Shown: positions 1-7,080, counted from the first letter of the stretch. The stretch is 10,610 nt of DNA from DATLYB01 sp964502525 (GCA_964502525.1 CAZCXH010000173.1:1-10610); one strand, 5' to 3'. Translations and numbers: made by a program. Notes: generated from the sequence alone by a model not told the origin.

Positions 1-22
1 GAAATTTCATTTCCCCCTCAAC

Positions 23-43
23 CTATGCACTTTCAGTGCATAG
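23..43. repeat. Small perfect inverted repeat at the end of the AraC-like gene
   Basis: The arms CTATGCAC (23-30) and GTGCATAG (36-43) are exact reverse complements around a 5-base loop (31-35). The loop contains the stop codon of the AraC-like sensor-domain gene. No T-run follows on the minus strand, so a classic intrinsic terminator is not supported. It may mark the edge of an insertion or deletion that removed the 3' half of that gene, or it may be chance. Function unknown. Confidence 0.5.
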
Positions 44-539
44 CTAAATTGAGTTCGTCATTTATTTTCAGAATGAATTTCTCCGATTCATTGGCATCGG
101 CTTCGCTCAAAAGATAACATTGCACACCGGAATAAGTCCAAAAGGGAAATTTCTTCCTGCTTTGCAGCAGCGCAGGCTGTATGAATTCTTCTTTAAAAAG
201 CAGGTAATAACAAAAGAAGTCTTCGCTTTTTTCATAAAGGGAAAACACTTGCCCGGGAAATCCCAATACGATGCTGTTGCGGGTTGGATGAAATGACTCA
301 AGCCCGATGTCAAACGAGATGTCTCCTTTCCTGACCAAACCAATCCTATAATACTCCGTTTTGATAGGACCGAATCTGCTTTTCATATCCACGGAGGAGT
401 ATAATCCAAATCCACCGTCAATCAGTTCCTTCGAATTATCCAATCCGAAATCGCTTTTCTCAACTCCTTTTTTGTGCAGCCTGTGCAGAGCGGGACTGAG
501 CGTGTATTTTTTAATATCGGTAGGGATGCTTTTGTACAT
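33..539 (-). CDS. AraC-family regulator, N-terminal sensor domain only (truncated)
   Basis: The 168-residue product resembles the N-terminal cupin-like ligand-binding half of AraC-family transcription factors. Visible features are a YYRIGLVRKGDISFDIG strand pair, an FPGQVFSL segment like the family's conserved 'pgq' turn, and the stretch FFCYYLLFKEEF before a KFPFW motif. A usual family member is about 280-310 residues and carries two HTH motifs in the last 100 residues. Here the reading frame ends at LNLAMH with a TGA inside a small inverted repeat. None of the three minus-strand frames stays open to base 1, so the DNA-binding part is absent from the visible sequence. The ATG at 537-539 is used; no Shine-Dalgarno is evident. 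It lies 30 bp downstream of the TPP enzyme gene on the same strand. It is probably a decaying regulator; a stand-alone sensor domain is the alternative. Ligand unknown. Confidence 0.65.
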   Translation of the reverse strand: MYKSIPTDIKKYTLSPALHRLHKKGVEKSDFGLDNSKELIDGGFGLYSSVDMKSRFGPIKTEYYRIGLVRKGDISFDIGLESFHPTRNSIVLGFPGQVFSLYEKSEDFFCYYLLFKEEFIQPALLQSRKKFPFWTYSGVQCYLLSEADANESEKFILKINDELNLAMH

Positions 540-569
540 GTATCAATCCCATGGAAGGATAACGGTTAA

Positions 570-2306
570 CTATCCCATCACATGCCGCTTCACTGCCCGC
601 GCGATGAAGCGCACTTTCTCTCCGAGCGGAAAACGGCTAAGGTTGGTTTTTACAACGCCTTTGGTGAGCATCGTCTTTTTGCTGTAGTCAATATTCACAT
701 CAACCAGAACAGGCTTTCCTTCTGCTGAAACTTTTAGCGCCTCAGTGATTCCCTTTTCAATTTCATTGTCATTCATCATTGGAATGAAGTGTGCACCCGT
801 AGCAATTGCAACGCCTTCTACATTCAGTTTGCCCAGCACCGTGCAAGTCTTGCGGTTGAGCGGCACGGATTGGAATTGCGAAATCTGTCCCAACTCTCCA
901 TCATGGAAAACAAAAATCATCGGGGCAATGCCATAAGTGGCTGCGGTAATCAAATCAAGACCGGTCATCAGGAAAGCGCCATCGCCAACTATTGCCACGA
1001 CCTGCTTACCGGGGTTGCGCAACTTCGCACCGATGGAAGCCGGCACACAGTAGCCCATGCTGTTGAAATCCGTTGGAGAAATAAGATGACGCGGTTTGTA
1101 AACCGGATAAAGTTCTGCAGCGAGAAAGGTATGATTGCCATCATCCAAAACGACTATGGCGTCATCCTTTGTTTGCTCGCGCAGCGATTTGAAGAAATAT
1201 CCCGGAGAAACAATGTCGCTCTTTTTCCCGTTCAGCCATGTGGCGAAATAATCTTCATTGTCCTTTTTCAGTTGCGCTCCCAGCGTGTTGTAATTCCGGG
1301 GCGACTGAAAATTCCGTGAGTTCAGATCTTCCCAAACCGCGTGCAGCACTTCAGTTGCATCGCCATGAATGGCAACAGTGGTTTTGTAATTCTTGTCAAA
1401 CACCTCCGGATTAATATCAATATGAATCAGCGTTTCCGGAATTTTCATTCCGTAGCTGCCCGTTGCAAGCTCTGAAAAGCGGCAACCTACTGCAAGCAGC
1501 GCGTCACAGCTTGCAAATGCTTTCTGCGCGGAGGGCTTTGCCGAAGGGCCAAATCCCACACATGTGTACATCGGGTGATTTGCCGGGAAGGAACTCTTCC
1601 CTTGCAATGTTGTCGAAACAGGCGCCACCAGTTTCTCCGCAATCTTCGCAGTATAATCGGCTGCGTCCACTGCGCCCCAGCCAACATAGATTCCGGGATT
1701 TTTTGCTGCAACAAGAATATCAACCACCTTCTTCACCTTTGCCGAATCCACTTTCGGATTGGAGAAAGATTTTTTGTATTCAGGCATTCCCGACACTTCA
1801 CCTTCAAACAACTGCAGTTCAACCGGCAACTCAATGAATACAGGTCCCGGCTCTCCCGAAATCGCAAGGTCATAGGCTTTGTAAATGAACGGAATGATGT
1901 CGTCATGCTTTTCGGGACGGAAATAGCCTTTCACCACTGCGGCAGTCAGTTTCTGCTGGTCAAGCTGGTGCAGTTGATACGCTTTACCCGAATCTCTGCG
2001 TGTGCCGCCTGTGATAATGAGCATCGGCACGCCATCGAGAAAGGCTTCACCGATGCCGCTCATGGCATGCGTGGTTCCCGCTGCAGGAACAAGCACGCAC
2101 GTGCCAATGGAATCAGACGTGCGCGAAACCGCATCAGCAGCAAATGAAGCGCAGCCTTCGTGCGTTACCAGAATCGGTTTGATTTTTTCAGATTTGTTCA
2201 GCTCATCATACAATTCGGTATTGTGCACACCGGGAATGCCGAACGTGTTTTTCACTCCGATTTGCTCCAGCGCAAACACGGCAAGGGCAGAACCTTGTTT
2301 TTTCAT
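570..2306 (-). CDS. Acetolactate synthase-like thiamine pyrophosphate-dependent enzyme
   Basis: The 578-residue protein has the three-domain layout of the ALS/pyruvate-oxidase TPP superfamily: an N-terminal pyrimidine-binding domain (about 1-170), a central domain (about 188-325) and a C-terminal pyrophosphate-binding domain (about 365-545). The likely catalytic Glu is E50 in VTHEGCA. QLHQLDQQ (111-118) sits where ALS enzymes have their conserved Gln/Asp segment. The diphosphate motif begins GDGAF at 441; the Asn usually found some 27 residues later is Asp469 in FHDGELGQI. The family ligates TPP with Mg and carries out decarboxylation and carboligation of 2-oxoacids, but the substrate cannot be read here. 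No ilvN-like small subunit is adjacent, so a role in branched-chain amino acid synthesis is not implied. The ATG at 2304-2306 (MKKQGSALAV) is preferred: the frame extends another 21 residues upstream, but that extension runs into the MITE-like repeat and is not family-like. Confidence 0.85.
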   Translation of the reverse strand: MKKQGSALAVFALEQIGVKNTFGIPGVHNTELYDELNKSEKIKPILVTHEGCASFAADAVSRTSDSIGTCVLVPAAGTTHAMSGIGEAFLDGVPMLIITGGTRRDSGKAYQLHQLDQQKLTAAVVKGYFRPEKHDDIIPFIYKAYDLAISGEPGPVFIELPVELQLFEGEVSGMPEYKKSFSNPKVDSAKVKKVVDILVAAKNPGIYVGWGAVDAADYTAKIAEKLVAPVSTTLQGKSSFPANHPMYTCVGFGPSAKPSAQKAFASCDALLAVGCRFSELATGSYGMKIPETLIHIDINPEVFDKNYKTTVAIHGDATEVLHAVWEDLNSRNFQSPRNYNTLGAQLKKDNEDYFATWLNGKKSDIVSPGYFFKSLREQTKDDAIVVLDDGNHTFLAAELYPVYKPRHLISPTDFNSMGYCVPASIGAKLRNPGKQVVAIVGDGAFLMTGLDLITAATYGIAPMIFVFHDGELGQISQFQSVPLNRKTCTVLGKLNVEGVAIATGAHFIPMMNDNEIEKGITEALKVSAEGKPVLVDVNIDYSKKTMLTKGVVKTNLSRFPLGEKVRFIARAVKRHVMG

Positions 2307-2362
2307 GGTCAGGAATTTGAAGATAAAGATAATGGAATTGAAGCGATTACCTCTTTTGCAGA

Positions 2363-2498
2363 GGCGCACGACAAATTTTCGTCTCGCTCTGGAAGCCAGA
2401 AGCGCAAGCCGTCACCCTGAGCGTAGTCGAAGGGTGGTGTTGGCTGCACCATCCTTCGATAAACTCAGGATGACTTCCGCGAAAATTTGTCGTGTACC
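2363..2498. mobile_element. MITE-like nested palindromic element (no coding capacity)
   Basis: This roughly 136-bp intergenic element has terminal inverted repeats at 2363-2381 and 2480-2498. The inner 15 bp (2367-2381 against 2480-2494, core ACAAATTTTCG) match perfectly, and the outer 4 have 2 mismatches. Inside is a second palindrome: 2411-2439 pairs with 2447-2474 around a 7-base loop, with arms beginning GTCACCCTGAG and ending CTCAGGATGAC. The octamer TTTTGCAG occurs at 2354-2361 and 2499-2506, abutting the right end exactly and lying 1 base from the left end, as a target duplication would. The inner CCCTGAG..TCGAAGGG type of hairpin is, to my knowledge, a common dispersed repeat in bacterial genomes. 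It sits between the hydrolase stop and the TPP enzyme start and may affect transcription between them. No transposase is encoded. Confidence 0.65.
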
Positions 2499-2541
2499 TT
2501 TTGCAGTGTCAGCGATAGCTTGCGTTCCGCGCAATAAATAT

Positions 2542-3387
2542 TTACTTTCCATCCAGATAACGCATCATCCATTCCGTTGCTTTGGAAAGCATGATCTCCA
2601 TATTCTGATTCTTATCTCCAAAAACATTGTGTCCCGCATTGTCGAAAGTCAATATATCGGATGGGACTCCGTCTTTGACAAGAGAGTCATTCATCCGCAC
2701 ACCCTGCTGGCAGGGGACCAAATCGTCAAGCTTGCCATAAATGAACAGGCTTGGAACCTTGCCGCGATTGAAAATGGGGCTTGCCTCGCGATAGGTTTGC
2801 GGACTTTCCTCCAGCTTAACCCCGAGCAATTGCTCAAATACATATTCAATTTGGTAATCAGAAGCGTAACGATGAAACAGAGTGTCCGTAAGATCAGTAG
2901 GACCAACTATTGAAACTGCGGCTTTTACAACATGAAGCGAATCCAATGCATGAGCATACAGCAAGGCAAGATGACCGCCTGCGCTGCCACCCAGCAAGGC
3001 AAAACTGCTGTCTGCAATGTTCCAGGATTGTGCTTTCGACATGATAGTCCTCACTGCCATGTCAATATCCTCCATTTGCTTATGAATATCACCGCAGGCA
3101 TAACGGTAGTTGATGGAAGCCACCGCGTATCCGTTCTGAAGAAAACGATCCGTAAAGCCGCTGTTTGAAAAATCCTTTTTATCGCCTGCCACCCATGCTC
3201 CGCCATGAATCAGGATGATAACTTCTGTTGTCGAATCATGGCAGGAAGGCAAAAAAATATCCATTTTATTGCGGGGATCAGGCCCGTAAGACACGTCCCC
3301 AATCAGCGTGTGATAGGGATGATCGGTAGAACAGGATAAACAGAAAAAGAGCAGGCAGCCTGCCGTAACATTAATTAAAACACGCAT
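2542..3387 (-). CDS. Alpha/beta-hydrolase (esterase-like), probable lipoprotein
   Basis: The 281-residue product begins with a short basic and hydrophobic leader ending FFCLSC, so Cys19 is a plausible lipidation site. It is predicted to be exported and membrane-anchored, although the Cys at position -3 is not the ideal lipobox residue. The catalytic machinery of the BD-FAE/hormone-sensitive-lipase-like alpha/beta-hydrolases is complete: oxyanion motif HGGAW (61-65), nucleophile Ser135 in GGSAGG, acid Asp221 in GKLDDLVP, and base His253 in NAGHNVF. Such enzymes hydrolyse carboxylic esters; the substrate cannot be read from sequence. Length is normal for the family. The ATG at 3385-3387 is the natural start because the signal peptide begins there. 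It lies 46 bp downstream of the radical SAM gene on the same strand and could be co-transcribed with it. Confidence 0.85.
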   Translation of the reverse strand: MRVLINVTAGCLLFFCLSCSTDHPYHTLIGDVSYGPDPRNKMDIFLPSCHDSTTEVIILIHGGAWVAGDKKDFSNSGFTDRFLQNGYAVASINYRYACGDIHKQMEDIDMAVRTIMSKAQSWNIADSSFALLGGSAGGHLALLYAHALDSLHVVKAAVSIVGPTDLTDTLFHRYASDYQIEYVFEQLLGVKLEESPQTYREASPIFNRGKVPSLFIYGKLDDLVPCQQGVRMNDSLVKDGVPSDILTFDNAGHNVFGDKNQNMEIMLSKATEWMMRYLDGK

Positions 3388-3433
3388 CTATTTAAGTTTG
3401 AAAGCATGATGTAACCTTGCAGATGCATGTTTA

Positions 3434-5434
3434 TCACGCCTGTTTCGGGTTAATTTCCTCCAACCGTTCTTCATAAGCTTTTTTATAAGCCGATTCCATG
3501 GCTTTCACTTCAAGCGGATTCCGCAGCGCCCATGTTTTTGCATCCGAAACGAATGTTCCCCGTCCTTCCCCAAAGTAATATCCGATGGAGCGGGGAAAAT
3601 TCGGAGCCAACCGGGCAATTAACCGGCTCAATGCCTCAAGCCCGGTGCCGTCAAGAATTTTTCCTTCTGTAGCAGCGAATGATACAGCAGCCAGTGAAAA
3701 CCACCCGGTATTGAGGACATCTCCCGGTGTTCCGAAATGGCGAAATACATCTTCCCCGCTCCCGACAATTTGAATCCGGTCAAGGAATCGTTCTCTTTCA
3801 CTATCTTTTTGCCAGTTCTCAAGTTCGTTGGAATAAAACTTTTCCAGAGTTGCAATCTTGTCTGGGTTTGCATCCACCCACTCCTCCAGATGCTGATCCA
3901 ATTCCCGCATGCTTCCATTGAGGCGAAAGGCCGCCAGTTGATGAGAAAAACCCACTAATGAATTAAGAAGGGCATCAGCATTGTCCGGGGCATAATCGTT
4001 CTGAATCATATAGATCAAATAAGCTGCCGATAATGCATTTTTCCCGCGATTCTCATTCCCGCCAAGGTTGCCAAATTTTTTGAATACCACCTCCAATGAC
4101 AGCGGAATTTTTCCGTTCAGGGCTGGCTTAAAATCATCTTCGGAAATATGAATTGCCTCATCACGCTTGTTGTCCGGAATTATTCCATCGCATAATTCAA
4201 CCGAAACCGCAAAGGGCAAAATGCCGGTTTGGTAATTCATCCAAAAATCATGCTCATCCGTATAGTAAAATTTACTGACGCTATCCGATGCGGTTAAAAT
4301 TTTCACTCCCAACCGGTAATTTAATATTCTATGGTCGGGTGAGGCAAGCGTGAAAGTCAATAGCCTGTGTTCAAGCCTGACATGTACTTCAAATAAAAAT
4401 TTACCATTTGCAGAATTATTTAGACGCTGGCGAAAAAAATCCACTATCTCTTCATCTTTTAAAGAGTTGGCAATGGGAACAATCAAATCAAGAATGGTTT
4501 TTTCCCTTGTTTTTTCAAAAGTTTTAAGGAAAAGATTTAAAATCCTGACCTTTTCCGGTGTTGTGAAATTCAGAAGCGAAACCTGTTCCGGCATATATAC
4601 CATGCTGAATATAAGCTTAGCCTGTTTGGCGCGGGCAAATTGGACAAAGCTCTCCACCTCGGCATAATTATCCTTTTGAACCGCGGTTTCTATTTGGATA
4701 GTAAACTTCCTGGCATTTTCATTTCTGAACCTGAATATGTCTTCCAAAGTGGCAAGCACCTGCCTAAGGTTGCCTTTTAAACGTATGGAGGCATAGGTTT
4801 TTTCGTCAAGGCTGTCAATGCTGATGGATATATGCCCAATGTTGAGTTTTTGGATTACTGCCTTTATCTTATCCGAAAAACGCCAATGACCGTTTGTATG
4901 AAACCTGAAAATGCATGATTTATTTACCGAATAGATTTTTTCGACCAGCCTGTATGTATCCTTCTGGATGAAAGGTTCTCCTCCGCTGATATATATTTCC
5001 TTCAGGGACGGGAATATTTTTGATTCGGCAAGGCTCCAGAATTTCTCTTCGGTAAACAAACCGTTAGGGAAAGTCCAAACATCACACATCACGCATTCCA
5101 GATTGCACTTTCCATTCAGTTGCGCGTATATAACCTTAATTGAACTCAAATCCTGCTTCACCGCAGGCTTTACCAAAGGAAATAGTTTTTCCGACCACCG
5201 GTTGCATTGCCGGTTGGCAATATGCGCAGCACAGGTCTTGATTTCACCGGTGAGGAATTCCGATCGCAGCGCCTGCATTTTTTCCGAATTCCAGATTTCT
5301 TCAATGCTGCTGTTCTTGATTTCACCGAGATTATAGTTATTCCAACAACAAGGAACGATATAACCCCGCGGATCGGTCGCCAATTGCACGAACGGATAGG
5401 CGCAAAATTTTTCATGAAACTTATATTCATCCAT
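3434..5434 (-). CDS. Radical SAM protein with N-terminal twitch/SPASM-like domain and large unassigned C-terminal half
   Basis: The 666-residue protein opens with an N-terminal twitch/SPASM-like segment: FCAYPF (Cys11), GYIVPCCW (Cys29, Cys30), a NLGEI..S.EEIWNS stretch, then Cys68 and Cys77. The radical SAM core follows. Its 4Fe-4S motif CNLECVMC (Cys110, Cys114, Cys117) is of the CxxxCxxC type, and ISGGEPF (149-155) supplies the SAM-contacting GGEP loop. IDSLDEKTY and later barrel strands extend to about residue 325. Radical SAM enzymes cleave S-adenosylmethionine to start radical chemistry, often on peptides or sugars. Residues about 330-666 contain no motif I recognise, so the protein is much longer than a minimal enzyme of this type. 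A TTG 11 codons upstream keeps the frame open, but the ATG at 5432-5434 fits family N-termini better. The extra cysteines suggest an auxiliary iron-sulfur cluster. No precursor peptide is evident nearby, so the substrate is unknown. Confidence 0.85.
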   Translation of the reverse strand: MDEYKFHEKFCAYPFVQLATDPRGYIVPCCWNNYNLGEIKNSSIEEIWNSEKMQALRSEFLTGEIKTCAAHIANRQCNRWSEKLFPLVKPAVKQDLSSIKVIYAQLNGKCNLECVMCDVWTFPNGLFTEEKFWSLAESKIFPSLKEIYISGGEPFIQKDTYRLVEKIYSVNKSCIFRFHTNGHWRFSDKIKAVIQKLNIGHISISIDSLDEKTYASIRLKGNLRQVLATLEDIFRFRNENARKFTIQIETAVQKDNYAEVESFVQFARAKQAKLIFSMVYMPEQVSLLNFTTPEKVRILNLFLKTFEKTREKTILDLIVPIANSLKDEEIVDFFRQRLNNSANGKFLFEVHVRLEHRLLTFTLASPDHRILNYRLGVKILTASDSVSKFYYTDEHDFWMNYQTGILPFAVSVELCDGIIPDNKRDEAIHISEDDFKPALNGKIPLSLEVVFKKFGNLGGNENRGKNALSAAYLIYMIQNDYAPDNADALLNSLVGFSHQLAAFRLNGSMRELDQHLEEWVDANPDKIATLEKFYSNELENWQKDSERERFLDRIQIVGSGEDVFRHFGTPGDVLNTGWFSLAAVSFAATEGKILDGTGLEALSRLIARLAPNFPRSIGYYFGEGRGTFVSDAKTWALRNPLEVKAMESAYKKAYEERLEEINPKQA

Positions 5435-5545
5435 CTTGCAACATTTGATTAAGCCGGCAACCAGCAATTAATAAAATTATTGAAATATCATGAGGGCAGT
5501 TCTAAAATTGCTTTTTTTATCGCCTCACCCCTTCCCTCTCCAAAA

Positions 5546-5610
5546 TATATGCTTACGGTTTACGGTTTGTTTGTTTGGATTTTGTCCATACCGTAAACCG
5601 TAAACATATA
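5546..5610. repeat. 21-bp-arm palindromic repeat with heptamer tandems
   Basis: The arms at 5546-5566 and 5590-5610 are reverse complements with one mismatch in 21, separated by a 23-base T/G-rich loop. Each arm holds two copies of a heptamer (TTACGGT twice in the left arm, ACCGTAA-type in the right). An imperfect 12-bp direct repeat (CGCCTCACCCCT at 5521, CGCCTTACCCCT at 5620) lies outside the arms, but at unequal distances (13 and 9 bases). It lies in the 238-bp gap upstream of the radical SAM gene. It is probably a dispersed palindromic repeat; there is no T-run to suggest a terminator. A 37-codon plus-strand reading frame through it is not convincing. Confidence 0.7.
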
Positions 5611-5672
5611 AACTCAGACCGCCTTACCCCTCGCAGTTTGTGATTGCGGCAGTTTTGAAGATTAATAGCAGG

Positions 5673-6206
5673 TCAGTACCTGGAAAGAGGCGCAGCCTGA
5701 TCGGCTTCATTGCGCTGACCGGGCCTAGCGGCTTCATCTTCATGCTTCAGGCCGGAAGGTGATTTTTTTAAATAGCCCCGCTTGATTTGGTAGCGAATGG
5801 CTGATTCGCGCGCACCCTCTTCTTTAGCGATACTCAACACGCTTTGCCTTTGCCTAACTTCTGCTGCATGCGCAGCCGCTTCTCTCCGGCTATCTTGTGC
5901 GCCTTGCCCCCAGGAGCTTGTCAACGCCAAAGAAGCCTTCCTCGCCCTCCTCTTTGAACTTTTTGCAGTATCGGGTTACGCTTTCTTCGCTCACTGCGAA
6001 ACAGCGTTGAACTTCAGTTTTGCGACATAGCCGCTGATGGATAAAATTGCTCGTGATAAATCTAAAGGCATTCAAATCTTCTTTGCCGCGAGCATACACC
6101 TGCAGTCCGTTGACAATGTATTGAATGATGCCGCCCTTTCATACACGTCAACACAATCTGAAATCAGCTTGGCCTCCTTCGGAAATATCGGTGGTTGTAA
6201 TTGCAT
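5673..6206 (-). pseudogene. Frameshifted, truncated HTH transposase-like protein
   Basis: A single protein can be rebuilt by following the minus strand through four consecutive frame segments. It starts at the ATG at 6204-6206 (MQLQPPIFPKEAK). Near 6136 the frame changes to give GGIIQYIVNGLQVYARGKED and a helix-turn-helix around FAVSEESVTRYCKKF. At the G-run 5907-5911 it changes again to GKAHKIAGEKRLRMQ. Near 5842-5852 it changes once more to SVLSIAKEEGARESAIRY, the second predicted HTH, ending in TGA at 5673. Each change equals loss of one base. The architecture resembles the N-terminal recognition region of a family of putative transposases I recall from Bacteroidota, which then continue into a DDE catalytic domain. 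That catalytic part is missing here, so the copy is inactive. The assignment to a transposase rests on memory of the family, not on a visible catalytic motif; a decayed HTH regulator is the alternative. Confidence 0.6.
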
Positions 6207-6385
6207 CCCGCAATATTCCTGTATTTTTATTTTGCGATGTGATCCCTCTATTTACCTGATTTTATCGCATGGGGTAAGGAGGTCTGAATTTGTAAACAGA
6301 AATAGAAAATGTATGATTTTATCCCGCGCACAGGTATAACATAACCACCCTGCAAAATGGCGGGCAATCATCTCAATCATCCCTG

Positions 6386-6428
6386 AAAAAAAAAAGCCGG
6401 AACGACTTTGTCTGATTCCGGCTTTTTT
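6386..6428 (-). terminator. Rho-independent terminator of the 82-aa HTH gene
   Basis: Read on the minus strand, the stop codon of the HTH gene runs straight into a stem with GCCGGAA/TTCCGGC as its core (6396-6402 with 6416-6422). A 13-base loop that can form an inner GAC/GTC pairing follows, then ten Ts (complement of the A-run 6386-6395). The A/T tails on both sides extend the stem and overlap the stop codon. On the plus strand six Ts follow, so it may act weakly both ways. It separates the HTH gene from the transposase-like remnant. Confidence 0.85.
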
Positions 6429-6675
6429 AATGCTTCGTTTCGTCCAGTATTTTCAGCGCTGCATTATAGATCACCTCGTCATCAATCCTTACGAAGCCCC
6501 CGTTGACGCCCCGCTCGAAATGAACGCCCGGTGAGTTTCCCCGTTTGTAATTGGTTCCGCCAAAATAATTTCTGACGGTTTCCTCGCTGATTTGCAGATC
6601 TTCCGCTATGCGCTTCATGCTGCCTGTCGGAAGGCTGTCTTTAATCTTTCTGAATTCCTGAAAAGTGATTACCAT
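6427..6675 (-). CDS. Small helix-turn-helix DNA-binding protein
   Basis: The 82-residue protein has one clear helix-turn-helix: SMKRIAEDLQISEETVRNYF (about residues 19-38), in which the IAEDL helix, the turn at Q/I/S and the TVRNYF recognition helix are evident. The rest, GGTNYKRGNSPGVHFERG followed by NGGFVRIDDEVIY, looks like a small beta-rich tail ending in an ALKIL helix. I recall similar short proteins as widespread in Bacteroidota with no assigned role, so the call is DNA binding only. The ATG at 6673-6675 is preceded by AT-rich DNA without a Shine-Dalgarno, as is usual in this phylum. The gene is monocistronic: a strong terminator overlaps its stop codon. It could be autoregulatory, but no operator palindrome is visible at its promoter. 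Confidence 0.75.
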   Translation of the reverse strand: MVITFQEFRKIKDSLPTGSMKRIAEDLQISEETVRNYFGGTNYKRGNSPGVHFERGVNGGFVRIDDEVIYNAALKILDETKH

Positions 6676-6685
6676 AATAGAAAAT

Positions 6686-6717
6686 ATTTTATTAGGTTAT
6701 CAAAAACTTATTGTCAA
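6686..6717 (-). promoter_or_regulatory. Possible promoter of the small HTH gene
   Basis: On the minus strand a TTGACA (6712-6717) lies upstream of AT-rich DNA. TAATAA (6689-6694) follows at 17 bp spacing and TAAAAT (6686-6691) at 20 bp, 11-14 bases before the ATG. The TTGACA is striking, but neither -10-like box is good at its ideal spacing and the Bacteroidota TAnnTTTG box is absent. Weak. Confidence 0.3.
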
Positions 6718-6740
6718 GTTATGCTTTTTTTCGGTTTCTG

Positions 6741-7080
6741 CAAACTTCGCAATGCACTTTCGTGATGTTCACTGTTGTCGCTTTCGACCTCACCGAACAG
6801 CCGAAACAAGCAAAGCGGTCTCATCAGCTTGTTACACGCGGGTGGTTTCGATTTTTAACGCCATGGCAGCCATCAAAAGTTTTTTGCCTCGCTGGATTTT
6901 CCTTACGATCACTCTCTGTTTCCACCCCTTCGCTCCCCCGCCAGCGGGGGATAATCCTCGCGCCACGTGTGCAAATTTCCGACAATCAATAAGTCAGCGT
7001 CCAGTTCCGGTTATGATGCGGAGCAAGCGGTGGCAGTCTCCCCCATCGGGCAAGTGACCGGGGAACGGGCATTAATTTTC
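6741..7080. other. Gene-free GC-richer island of unknown nature
   Basis: This stretch of about 340 bp is clearly richer in G and C than the AT-rich DNA on each side (6676-6740 and 7080-7200). Plus-strand frames of up to 130 codons cross it, but none gives a recognisable protein, and they start inside the promoter region of the neighbouring minus-strand gene. Local structures are a 7-bp repeat AACAAGC/GCTTGTT (6805-6811, 6827-6833) and a 7-bp G/C hairpin TCCCCCG/CGGGGGA (6934-6940, 6945-6951) with a four-base loop and no T-run. It could be a dispersed repeat, a decayed gene or a structured RNA; I cannot decide. Confidence 0.35.

Noticed and set aside
1575..2147. Plus-strand reading frame of 190 codons
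   Set aside because: It lies wholly antisense inside the TPP enzyme gene and shows no recognisable motif.
2002..2913. Long plus-strand reading frame of 303 codons
   Set aside because: It is antisense to the start of the TPP enzyme and the end of the hydrolase and passes through the palindromic element; both opposing genes have clear catalytic motifs, so this is a shadow.
5489..5602. Possible 37-codon precursor peptide for the radical SAM enzyme
   Set aside because: It is on the opposite strand, runs through the palindromic repeat, and lacks a leader/core pattern or ribosome site; it looks accidental.
6805..6833. AACAAGC...GCTTGTT pair as an integron attC site
   Set aside because: Only 29 bases long, no second inner pair of boxes and no cassette array or integrase nearby; an attC is longer and has four boxes.
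6934..6951. G/C hairpin as a terminator
   Set aside because: The stem is strong but no T-run follows on either strand.
6665..7057. Plus-strand frames of 130 and 93 codons across the GC-richer island
   Set aside because: They start in or overlap the promoter of the minus-strand HTH gene, have low-complexity, atypical composition, and give no domain I recognise.
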